Assembly: GCA_032433765.1 (NCBI GenBank)
Contig: JAVIAB010000159.1
Location: 2,666,001 to 2,730,000 of the forward strand
DNA from: Megaustenia siamemsis
Taxonomy: Eukaryota > Mollusca > Gastropoda > Stylommatophora > Ariophantidae
Direction of reading: 5' to 3'
Length of the DNA stretch: 64,000 nucleotides
In this document: positions 55,878-64,000 of the stretch, piece after piece
Layout: every line of letters begins with the position of its first letter
How positions within the stretch are numbered: position 1 is the stretch's first letter
Notes under the pieces: model-generated
What the model saw: the letters and a program-made list of their open reading frames with translations, nothing else
Told to the model about the DNA's origin: nothing
The model's database searches: none
Translations under genes and position numbers: made by a program

Positions 55878-56768
55878 TTAAACTACTACTTGAGTATTAT
55901 GTACATCACACTTGTAAGGCTTTTCTCCTGTATGTATTCTCTTGTGCACTGTTAGACTGCCACTTTGGGTAAATCTTACACCATATACATAACATTTGTA
56001 AGGCTTTTCTCCTGTATGTTTTCTCTTGTGTCCTGTTAGATGTCCACTTTCAGTAAAACTTACACCACACACCTCACATTTGTAAGGCTTTTCTCCTGTA
56101 TGTTTTCTCCTGTGTACTGTTAGATGGCGACTTTCAGTAAAACATACACCACACACATCACATTTGAAAGGTTTCTCTCCTGTATGTTTTCTTTTATGTG
56201 CCATTAGATTGCCACTTTGAGTAAAACTTAAACCACACACATCACATTTGTAAGGCTTCTCTCCTGTATGTTTTCTCTTGTGCTTTGTTAGACTGCTTCT
56301 TCTAGTAAAACTTACACCACACACATCACATTTGTAAGGCTTCTCTCCTGTATGTTTTCTTTTATGTGCCATTAGATTGCCACTTTGAGTAAAACTTAAA
56401 CCACACACATCACATTTGTAAGGCTTCTCTCCTGTATGTTTTCTTTTATGTGCCATTAGATTGCCACTTTGAGTAAAACTTAAACCACACACACCACATT
56501 TGTAAGGCATCTCTCCTGTATGTTTTCTTTTGTGTGTTATCAGATGGCCACTTTCAGTAAAACTTATATCACACACATCACATTTATAAGGTGTTTCTCC
56601 TGTATGTTTTCTCTCGCATGTTCTCAGTTCTGTACCTTGATAATCCTCACAACGAGTCAAATAAACTTGAGACTGAAACACCTTCTCTTTCCCTATCATT
56701 TGTCTAGGATTACTGTTATTTACCACCTGGAGATTAGTATCTTGACTGCATCCATCACCTTGACCTGC
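55878..56768 (-). CDS. Zinc-finger exon of PRDM9-like knuckle/C2H2 gene, copy C (8 fingers)
   Basis: Opens 'AGQGDGCSQD' behind an acceptor at 56,768 and ends 'HNTQVVV' plus stop; 296 residues. Irregular first finger, then eight fingers with contact residues EGHT, QGNA, QGNA, RSSK, QGNA, ERHV, EGHG, QGSV. Finger 8 has lost its second Cys ('YKCYVYGV'), so it should not fold normally. Three near-identical QGNA fingers show recent duplication of single 84-bp units. Two decayed finger ends follow the stop, as in A. Upstream exons lie at 57,020-57,096 and 57,248-57,365; no first exon was found in the window. Confidence 0.91.
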   Translation of the reverse strand, partial: AGQGDGCSQDTNLQVVNNSNPRQMIGKEKVFQSQVYLTRCEDYQGTELRTCERKHTGETPYKCDVCDISFTESGHLITHKRKHTGEMPYKCGVCGLSFTQSGNLMAHKRKHTGEKPYKCDVCGLSFTQSGNLMAHKRKHTGEKPYKCDVCGVSFTRRSSLTKHKRKHTGEKPYKCDVCGLSFTQSGNLMAHKRKHTGEKPFKCDVCGVCFTESRHLTVHRRKHTGEKPYKCEVCGVSFTESGHLTGHKRKHTGEKPYKCYVYGVRFTQSGSLTVHKRIHTGEKPYKCDVHNTQVVV

Positions 56769-57019
56769 CTGAGAAGAAGCAGAGATTAAAATATAAAAAT
56801 AAATCATCAATTTAAATGTTGAAGTGGGATGTAACTCTTATAGTCTAAAATATTGTCTTTGTTTATTTTGAAGCTTTGAATTGTGGGAATAAAACTGTAA
56901 CATTTGTATGTGACAATCTAAATGACTGACTGACCCTGTTGTGTGTGCAAATAGTAACATCAATATCTTAATATTAATAGATGACTACAAGTGTTGGTAG
57001 CTGTAATTGTGTACTTTAC

Positions 57020-57096
57020 CTCAGCATTATCCATATAGACAAAAGGTCCATGCTCAGGACAATTTCCTTCAAATTTCTGCTGACATTTCTCACAAT
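57020..57096 (-). CDS. Zinc-knuckle exon of gene C
   Basis: 77 nt, donor gtaaag, acceptor 'tttag' (cag in A and B). Codes 'CEKCQQKFEGNCPEHGP' then 'FVYMDNAE'. The Zn ligands are unchanged. Confidence 0.79.
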
Positions 57097-57247
57097 CTAA
57101 ACAAAGAAATGGATTATCAATGCAGTGGTTTTAACATACAGACTGACAAAGATGGCAATGTGAAATGAGATACATAGTGTGCAATAATTGTCAACATGAA
57201 CTGACCAAGTAAAAACAGACATACTCAAGTTGTCAGATAAAACTTAC

Positions 57248-57365
57248 ATAGAAAACTGTCATTGTCAGGACAAGAAAGAGATGGAGAATTAGTCTGTTCC
57301 ATCTTAATAACAGTCGACACATCACTTTCTTCCTCTCTGTTTGCTTCCATCTTTACTGTCTGATC
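57248..57365 (-). CDS. Acidic SUMO-motif exon of gene C
   Basis: 118 nt, same phase and splice sites as in A and B. Codes 'DQTVKMEANREEESDVST' and 'VIKMEQTNSPSLSC'. Intron 1 beyond it is disrupted by the LINE at 57,500. Confidence 0.76.
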
Positions 57366-57464
57366 CTGGAAATATTATTTTGTACATTTAGAACACATGA
57401 CAAGTAAAATAAAATAGAATTATGGGAGCACATAAGCATCTAAGTAAAAATGTAAAGAGCTCCA

Positions 57465-57500
57465 TCATGCCTAGTTGATGTGTAGGGAATATTGTGTTAG
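57465..57500 (-). mobile_element. Truncated intronic SINE remnant, gene C
   Basis: Only the first 36 bp equivalent to 10,985-11,030 remain. The rest (about 134 bp of duplicon) is replaced by the LINE piece that follows. Confidence 0.6.
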
Positions 57501-58401
57501 TTCTCTTTTTATTTTCAGTTGTTTTAAAACTTTATCGTTTGTTATCTTTTGTTTCCATCCAATTCTACCTATTCTTCTACAAATCCACAATTCAAAGGCT
57601 TTAATTTTCTGTTGTTTTCTTGTCTAATGTCCATGTTTCTGCACCATACAGAAATATTGAGAAGATGTAACATTTTGCCATTCTTAGTATCAGCCCTGCT
57701 GATATTTGTTTTGTTGTTAGTATATTTTTCGTGGCATTAAAATTACTTTTTGCCATACCTATTCTTTTGTTTATTTCAGTTTTGCATTTTCCATCATCGG
57801 TTATAGTATGTCCAAGGTAGTTGTAACCCTGGACTGTCTCCAGATGTATTCCCTCAACTGTGATATTTAATTGTAGGTCTTGAGAATTTTCTTTGTTTAT
57901 AATCATAGTTTTAGTCTTTTTGATATTCATTTCTAGTCCATATTTTTTGCTTGTTATGTTTATCATATTAAGCAATTGTTGTAGATCTTTAGGATTTTCT
58001 GCTAGTAGAACAGTATCATCAGCATATCTCAGATTATTGATTATCTTTCCATTAATGTTTAGGCCTGGTATTTCTGAGATGCTTTTAAAGATTTGCTCAG
58101 TGTATAGATTGAACAAGCTTGGTGATAGAATGTATCCTTGTCTTACTCCTCTTTTTATGTCCATGGGTGTAGAGTTCTCCTTGTTATATCTTATTATTGC
58201 TGTTTGCTCCCAGTACAAATTACATATTAGTCGTATGTCTGCGTCGTCTAGATTTATATCCTTTAGGCAGTCTATAAGTTGGTTATAGTGTATTCTATCG
58301 AAAGCTTTGGTGTAGTCTGTAAAGCAGGCATATATTGGTTTGTTTACTTCAGGAATTTCTCTCCATGGCTTTCTTTGGATTGTTATGTGATGAGGCTCCA
58401 A
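57500..58401 (-). mobile_element. LINE (family gamma) RT fragment with long open frame, only in C
   Basis: A minus-strand frame of 266 codons codes RT: 'VNKPIYACFTDYTKAFDRIH', 'IKRGVRQGYILSPSLFNLYT', '[20 protein letters not shown]' (catalytic YADD), 'YNYLGHTITDDGKCKTEINK' and 'SIFLYGAETWTLDKK'. Both ends are truncated, and the flanking duplicon has lost about 134 bp, which is unlike a plain target-primed insertion. Better preserved than the family gamma copies in the three duplicons, so younger. Confidence 0.85.
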
Positions 58402-58826
58402 TCTCTTTCATGGTGGTCTGCCATTTTCGCCTTTCGTGTTCTGAATATGCCTCATGTGTACCACACACTTTGCTGTTTTCACTTTCTGGGCAGTTGATTA
58501 TTTCAAATTCTTTCGCCCCATCCACCGTCGCAGACTTTTCACATACGGGTTGAACACACCAGACTACCGACGACATGTCAAACCATATGCTTGCCTATCG
58601 AACCGTGAACACACGACACAAAGGAAGAATAAATCTTATTCCACTTAAATATCGATAAAGTTCACAGTCTATCCTCCAGTCAGAAGTAAAACATTACACC
58701 AAACGGGGAATAGCAACACATAATTTCACAACTAGACTGTCGCGTAAATCATTTAAATATCTCAGCAAGAGCCGAATTATAAAAACGACAACACGTAGTC
58801 GCCATGACACCGGAGAAACATCTACA
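58402..58826. other. Unassigned C-only sequence next to the LINE piece
   Basis: GC-richer than its surroundings. The minus strand has a 75-codon frame ('FEIINCPESENSKVCGTHEA') with no family that I recognise. It has no counterpart in A or B, and duplicon sequence resumes at 58,827. Confidence 0.4.
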
Positions 58827-59074
58827 TAAACATCTTCACATAGGTAAATCAGATAGACATCAATAATAAAGAAAGAGACAATGTCAATGGATCAAAAGGC
58901 AGAGCTGCCCTTAAAATGATGACAATTAGCATGTGATATCTAAGGAAAGGAAGAGAAGGTTGTGAAAGAAATAAAGTTACAAAAATAGGAGAAATATTAT
59001 ACATCAGACTAATGAGCTGTAACAGCAGATACCAAACTAATATGTGAAAAGTGCAAACATTAAGAAAAGATAAC

Positions 59075-60682
59075 AGACTAATAAGTGAAAAGTGTAAATA
59101 AAGCAGGGAGGTAGCAGTGATAAAATAAGAATAAGACAAGAGGGGAGTGAGGTAGTAAGAAATCAAGGGGAGATAAGAAGATGAGTAACATAGAATCAGG
59201 GGGTCCACGTGGAAAGTTAAGAAAGTGGACACATGGTGGATCACGAGAATTGTAGGAACGAGGCGGAAATTGTAACAAGGGATATGATTGGTTGGAAAGG
59301 GAAAAGGTGGGACAAAGCATAGATTTGTATGATCATTCAAGATATAGTGAGGGTTCTATCCGGACAGTTGTGGGTTTATGTTGCAGCCGGTACCGGGAAT
59401 CAGTTAGAGTTAGTCACCCAAGAGTAATCCAGTAAGATAGTTGGTGTGTGGACGCTGCAGGGAACGGACCTTATTCCAGGAGCAGTGGTATGTAGAAATG
59501 TGTAGAGTAATGCTAGGATAGTGTAAGAGTTAGCAGCACCAACCTTAGAGTAGCAAGTTGTGAGTAGTCTCACTAAGTTCAGCTTCATGAGAAGCATAAA
59601 GATAATGTAGTTGTGCGGTAGTCACAACGAACAGTTTAATGTCAAGCAGTGAGTAGTCTCACTAAGATACTTAGCTTTAGAAGTGGGCAGATGAGGTAGT
59701 AGTGCAATAGTAGCAGCTACAACAAATTCAGTGACAAGAGTGGAGAGACAGGCCATGATTCAGGATTGTTGTAAAAGAAGCATAAGATAAAGGGACAAGG
59801 AGTCAGTGACATTGAGAGGGTATGTGGCGCTGAGTGAGATAGACGTGCAGGGGTCCTAGTCATCAAGATAGGGCTCAATATGGAGTATGACACTCCAAGA
59901 TATAACAATATAGGCGAGGGTACGTGGAACCCAGATTGCCCACAATTCGTGAGTAGCAGTAGGGCTTCATTGAGTGCTAGTGGCTGAATTCATCGACAGC
60001 CACAACTTACAAGGAGATAGGAAGAAAACATAGTGAGGCGTGAGAGAGCAGCAGGATAACTGTGTAAGGTGGTAGATAAGCTAGGGCAAGCCGCCAAGTG
60101 AGCAGGCTGTGTGTGCAAGGTGGCTGTTCTACCACTGTAATTGTAATTGAGAATGTAATATGTGAAGTCGACATTGTGAGAATAAAACCTCAGGTGTGTG
60201 CTTTTACCTGGTGTTCCATTGATGTTTCTTCGAGCTCTAGCTGTATGTGTCTGTCACTAGTGAAACTGAACGCTGGTATGTCAACAACCGACAAGAGTAC
60301 TAAGTGAAGCGATCACCTGGCCAAGGGTACTACAAGAGGGCAAAGTCGACACGGGCCGATGCAGTAGGGGGATTCCCCATCATCACCTCAAGGTAGTTGG
60401 AGAAGTCTGACCCCTTCAAGTCCAGGGCATGTGTGCTGTATGATCGTGGCTGGTCATACGTGCCTGGGATGCAATGTAAATAAGGCTTTGAGGTCAAACG
60501 CCGAACAACCAACACATGAAGGCTCAGATCTTGACGAGCCTTCACGGCAGGCTGTTATACTAGAAGGCACTGATCTGAACGAGCCTTCTTTGCTGCAGTC
60601 GAAAAGTTCAAAGATCAGAGTTAACAACGCCGCTGGTGGGCCGTCATGGGTAGAAGAAGAGCTGGCATATAAAGAGTTACAG
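59075..60682 (+). mobile_element. LTR-like element, duplicon C copy (VNTR reduced to about one unit)
   Basis: Collinear with 41,970-44,132 including head, AATAAA (60,181-60,186) and conserved frame, but with one 88-bp unit instead of about eight. From about 60,051 to 60,500 I see no difference from B at offset 16,551. Confidence 0.5.
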
Positions 60683-60706
60683 CAAAAATGTACCTTTAAA
60701 CATTAG
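60431..60706 (+). CDS. Conserved 91-codon frame of unknown function (C copy)
   Basis: Twin of 43,880-44,155 without indels. Changes are few (for example AGHP to AEQP, a Q/K, a D/G), and the charged end 'WVEEELAYKELQQ' is unchanged. Not assignable; may be the start of a lost polyprotein. Confidence 0.3.
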   Translation: MCCMIVAGHTCLGCNVNKALRSNAEQPTHEGSDLDEPSRQAVILEGTDLNEPSLLQSKSSKIRVNNAAGGPSWVEEELAYKELQQKCTFKH

Positions 60707-60934
60707 GGAGCTAAAGCGATACAAAGGTTAGTAGAAGTTATTATGCACCCTGACATGGCAAGTTAAAAAGTAGAAGTAGTCTAGCAATCAAAACAAATAA
60801 TGACAGTGCACATTTGTTTTTAGAAAAAGGGATATAGAACACACATTTAAATATATCCCCCTTGCAATGAAACTGATAACAAGGAATGATATAAAGAATT
60901 GACAGTGATCTCAGTGACACCAACAAAAGAAGTG

Positions 60935-61585
60935 AACAAACAAGATAATTTAATATTCAAGGTGAACTTCAATAAAAGACCAGGAAGCAATAGACCAGAG
61001 CTTGAAGAATAACTAGGAGCTTTTGGAAATCCCTGTAGCAAAATAAATAGAAATGGCAGGAAACTTTTAGAACATTACAACCAATATGATTTGTACACTA
61101 CATGTAAACATGATTTTTTATTTAAACACAGGAAATCACAAGTGGAACAACCTAGAGTGTAGAAGCCAGATTGACTTCATACTTACAAAATGAAAAGACA
61201 AGAGAACAGCCATGAGCTGTACTAAACATAAGTGCTGATACAGGCTATAAACTGTTAAACAATGACAGCAAGAATTGGAAGTAGCAACAACCATTGGAAA
61301 CTTTTCAAGAATAAATTCTTTTTCTACTGCATACAATATTAATACATTTAAAGAAATCGTTAGTCATCTCATGGTGGGTAACATCTCCTGACGTTCTCTT
61401 TGGCAGTTATAAATTCAAAGAGAAGGCAAAAAAGGCCACTGCCTGGGCAAAATTACATTGACTCACTAGCAAGAGTACCTGTGAAGTTGAAAAAAAAACA
61501 TACACAAAAGTATATAAAGAAGTGAGAGGATTCATTAAAAGAGATAAGAGAAAATATATAAATGAAATACATAGGGAGATGGTTA
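60935..61585 (+). pseudogene. RTE-like LINE endonuclease end (duplicon C), interrupted at 61,586
   Basis: Collinear with 44,380-45,035. It continues at 63,143 behind the 1.56-kb insert, where 'gaaagaactgttcaacagca' resumes the B sequence. Confidence 0.7.
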
Positions 61586-63142
61586 TTATTATTGGTTATT
61601 GGTTATGGAAGGCCTCCGTTTCACAGCAAACGAATTAAAATCCATAATTGCTCAACCGTCCGTGCCAGTGGAATCATCCGAATTACTAACTCATCTCCCA
61701 AACAAAGAAAGGTAACTGTAGTCCCCATCGTAGCAGTCTCAGCACACGCCAAAAGACATAAGGCGAAACCGCGCAGAAAGTGAACACAGCCAACTGTTCT
61801 CTGTCATACGATATCATCATTCATCGTAAACAAGCGGGATATCGAAGCAGGATCAAAACGGATGAGACACAGCTCAATGTGTGCACAGAGCACTTAACTC
61901 AGTAGCTCCTGCAACAAGCCGGACTTGGAATATGAGGAAACTGCAAGAAGGAACACTTTTCAGACATAGCCCTCAATGGTTCCTGCCGCCTATCCACCAT
62001 ATACCATGGGAGTTCACGTCCTCCCGAAAATGATGATCGTCATAGCACTTGATGATGTTAGGCCGTCATTGATGACTCCAATTCCAAACATATAGACACA
62101 CAGTGGTGGTAAGTTATCATTTCCAATCCAACAGAAGCCACATGACCTGTAGTTAGTAAAACCACAGAGAGAATATAATTTTGTGACCTTCACTGACTCA
62201 CTCTTAGATGTGAATGTGTAGTTTACACAAGAGGAGAAGTTTTCAACTACAGTGATCCCATTTAAGGCAATTCTGGGATAGCAAGGCAAGTCTCCTTTAT
62301 AGCAGCAGAACTTGATGTTCTCTGCTCCCTTCTTGTAGCTGCCGCCACATGATTCTGATGTCTCATTAACTTGGACATCATTCAAGAACAATGTCAGATT
62401 AACATTCCATAGATATGGCTCTGCTGATGAAGTGCTTGGTGCAACAGTTGTATCAATCATACTGGAGGCTCCTGGTCTGTGGTCATTAATATCACAGGCG
62501 GCACATGATGTTGTTATATTCAGTATTTCTTTCTGGGGTGTAAATATGTGGCCCACACATGGAGAGTGGTTTGTGGTCACAGTAATCCCATTAAAGGCAA
62601 TTCTAGGGTAGCATGGCATAGCTGTTTCAGAACAGCACAATCCTGTGATGTTTTCTGTGTTTGCTATAAAGCTGCTGCTGCTACACAATCCTGACCAATT
62701 ATAGGTGTGGACATTATTCACTTGCAATGATAAAACTGCTTTGTTTACATCATAAACCTCTGGAAGTGAATCATTTATGGGACTAATAGTACAATTTATT
62801 CTTCCATCGGGGATATCTTCATTGAGTCCCCAAAAAAAAGGTCTTTGGTTAAAAAGCACATATGCTTTTGAGTTAAACACAAAATGAGCCCACTTCATAG
62901 ATTCAAAATGATCCTTGCCAACGCCATCCGTTTGCACAAGTTAGGTCCTTAGCTACCAATGTCACAAACGTCTGAAACGAAGCCATCGAATTAACCACTT
63001 TATCTACAGCGAAGGTTAACGAACTGTGAACAAACATTTATAAACGCTTGAAAACATTTTAAAAATCTGCCAACTCGCTGCAATAACATATATCGTGGTT
63101 TTCAATGTAAACATTGCATAGTCCAAAGCTCGAATTAAGCTG
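61586..63142 (-). mobile_element. 1.56-kb insert (fullest copy of repeat family X) in the RTE-like LINE
   Basis: Replaces about 15 bp of duplicon sequence relative to B (about 45,037-45,050). Read on the minus strand it has a 5' region, a Cys-rich reading frame (62,014-62,937), a 3' part shared with the other family X copies, and an AT-rich end 'ccataaccaataaccaataataataa' that looks like a retroposon tail. It could be a processed copy of a host gene or a retroelement with an unfamiliar ORF. Confidence 0.55.
62014..62950 (-). CDS. Cys-rich secreted-type protein with an internal duplication, unknown family (likely pseudogene)
   Basis: An open minus-strand frame of about 307 codons contains two related modules: residues about 78-150 ('GLCCSETAMPCYPRIAFNGI', then 'SPCVGHIFTP') and about 176-265 ('KFCCYKGDLPCYPRIALNGI', then 'SSCVNYTFTS'). 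Each has an upstream Cys, a CC pair, PCYPRIAxNGITV and two later Cys. Several N-x-S/T sites (NCT, NDS, NWS, NIT, NLT, NET, NFS, NYT) fit an extracellular domain. The ORF has no usable ATG at its 5' end. A possible start, 'MASFQTFVTLVAKDLTCANG', lies upstream at about 62,985 in another frame, so a frameshift is likely. The last 30 or so residues run into the shared family X sequence. I recognise no named domain. Confidence 0.4.
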
Positions 63143-64000
63143 AAAGAACTGTTCAACAGCACAAAGAAATTAAGCAGAACATATAAATTAATCGATGCCT
63201 TTATTAAAGAAAATCTGTTAGTAAATTAAGGGAACAAATGAAGAAATGGAAAGATCACTATGAAGAACTCTTAAACAGACCTGGTCAAAATAAACCCTCC
63301 AGATATACAACCAGCAGAAGGAGAGTTACCCATTTACTGTAGAAAGTCAGCAAGGAAGCCATAAAAATGGTAAAGCCACAGTACCAGATGAAACTCCTTC
63401 AGATGCCATCAAAATAGATATTAACACCTCCACCAAATTGTTACATAATCTACTAGATAAAAAATGGGAAGTTGAAGAAATACCTAAAGACTGGAAAAAA
63501 GGTTATATGATCAAACAACCAAAGAAAGGAAGTTTACAGGAGTGCACAAATTATAGAGGAATTATGCTACTATCAGTGCAGATCATATGCTGATCAAATA
63601 ACTACCTTACATATAATAGTTGAACAAAGCTTAGAACTACAGTACCCACTTTATATCAGATTCATAGATTATGAAATACATTTGATAGTTTAGACAGAGG
63701 AATGCCTTGGAAGTTGCTGAGTTATTATGGAATCCACATGAAGTTTATTAACCTGATTTTTTAAAATGTTTGAACGAACGGAATGTATTGTTGTGTATGA
63801 AGGGCAGCTTAAAGAAGCATATGCAATAAGAACAGGAGTAAGGCAGGAATACTTTCTATCTCTATATCTCTTTCTGCTGGCCATGGATTGTATTAAGAAA
63901 ATAACTCAGAATAACCGAAATGGAATCCAGTGGTCACTGACCCAGCACCTTGGCGTAGATTTTGCTGATGACATAGCTCTCCTATCACATAATCATCAAC
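63143..64000 (+). pseudogene. RTE-like LINE RT part (duplicon C), runs off the window
   Basis: Collinear with 45,045-45,960. Shows 'KQPKKGSLQECTNYRGIMLL', 'YIRFIDYE', 'IRTGVRQEYFLSL' and, at the window end, 'GVDFADDIALLSH', the catalytic RT motif. A deletion relative to B removes the segment around 45,495-45,585. Frames are broken. Confidence 0.82.

Noticed and set aside
58849..59340. 163-codon hydrophobic minus-strand frame in the LTR-like head
   Set aside because: The purine-rich plus strand gives pyrimidine-rich, Leu/Phe/Ser/Pro-rich minus frames by composition. The frame is not kept in B.

Overview
Kind of DNA. This is intron-containing, AT-rich nuclear DNA of an animal. It has spliced C2H2 zinc-finger genes, several families of non-LTR retrotransposons (LINEs), tRNA-derived SINEs, a Tigger (pogo-type) DNA transposon and a very heavy load of minisatellites. 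No bacterial-style gene, rRNA or intact tRNA gene is visible. An aquatic invertebrate, perhaps a lophotrochozoan such as a mollusc, would fit, but the sequence does not fix the species.

Layout. One duplicon is present three times in the same orientation: copy A (about 1,098-13,195), copy B (about 35,170-48,180) and copy C (about 53,160 to the window end, interrupted at 61,586-63,142). Each carries, from left to right, old LINE debris, a 50-bp-type minisatellite, a degraded minus-strand LINE, a minus-strand zinc-finger gene, a SINE in its first intron, and an RTE-like LINE fragment. A and B also carry a 49-bp array. Copy-specific events sit on top: a LINE (4,567-5,938) and a 2.43-kb Tigger element (6,325-8,754) only in A; a 111-bp retro-insert only in B; a LINE piece (57,500-58,400) and a 1.56-kb insert with a Cys-rich secreted-type reading frame only in C; and a VNTR-bearing LTR-like block shared by B and C but absent from A.

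Genes. The three zinc-finger genes have the same exon plan: an acidic exon with SUMO-type motifs (118 nt, phase 0 to 1), a 77-nt exon coding a C-x2-C-x7-C-x2-H zinc knuckle of the type that precedes the PR/SET domain in PRDM9-like proteins, and then directly a long exon of tandem C2H2 fingers (13, 11 and 8 in A, B and C). No PR/SET domain lies between knuckle and fingers. Finger differences concentrate at the DNA-contact positions, and fingers have been gained and lost as 84-bp units. A first coding exon is visible for copy A (13,465-13,521), and a second, unattached exon of the same length and type lies at 22,664-22,720.

Between A and B (13.2-35.2 kb) lie arrays of 54, 35 (about 3.2 kb), 66, about 85, 29, 47, about 70-85 and 26 bp. 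LINEs and a SINE sit inside several of them, with a mariner fragment, a TA microsatellite and an RNase H-bearing LINE. Between B and C (48.2-53.2 kb) lie an LTR-like element with 32-bp and 79-bp arrays, repeat fragments and a SINE with clear target-site duplications. Apart from the zinc-finger genes, and possibly the secreted-type frame at 62.0-62.9 kb, I see no convincing host gene.
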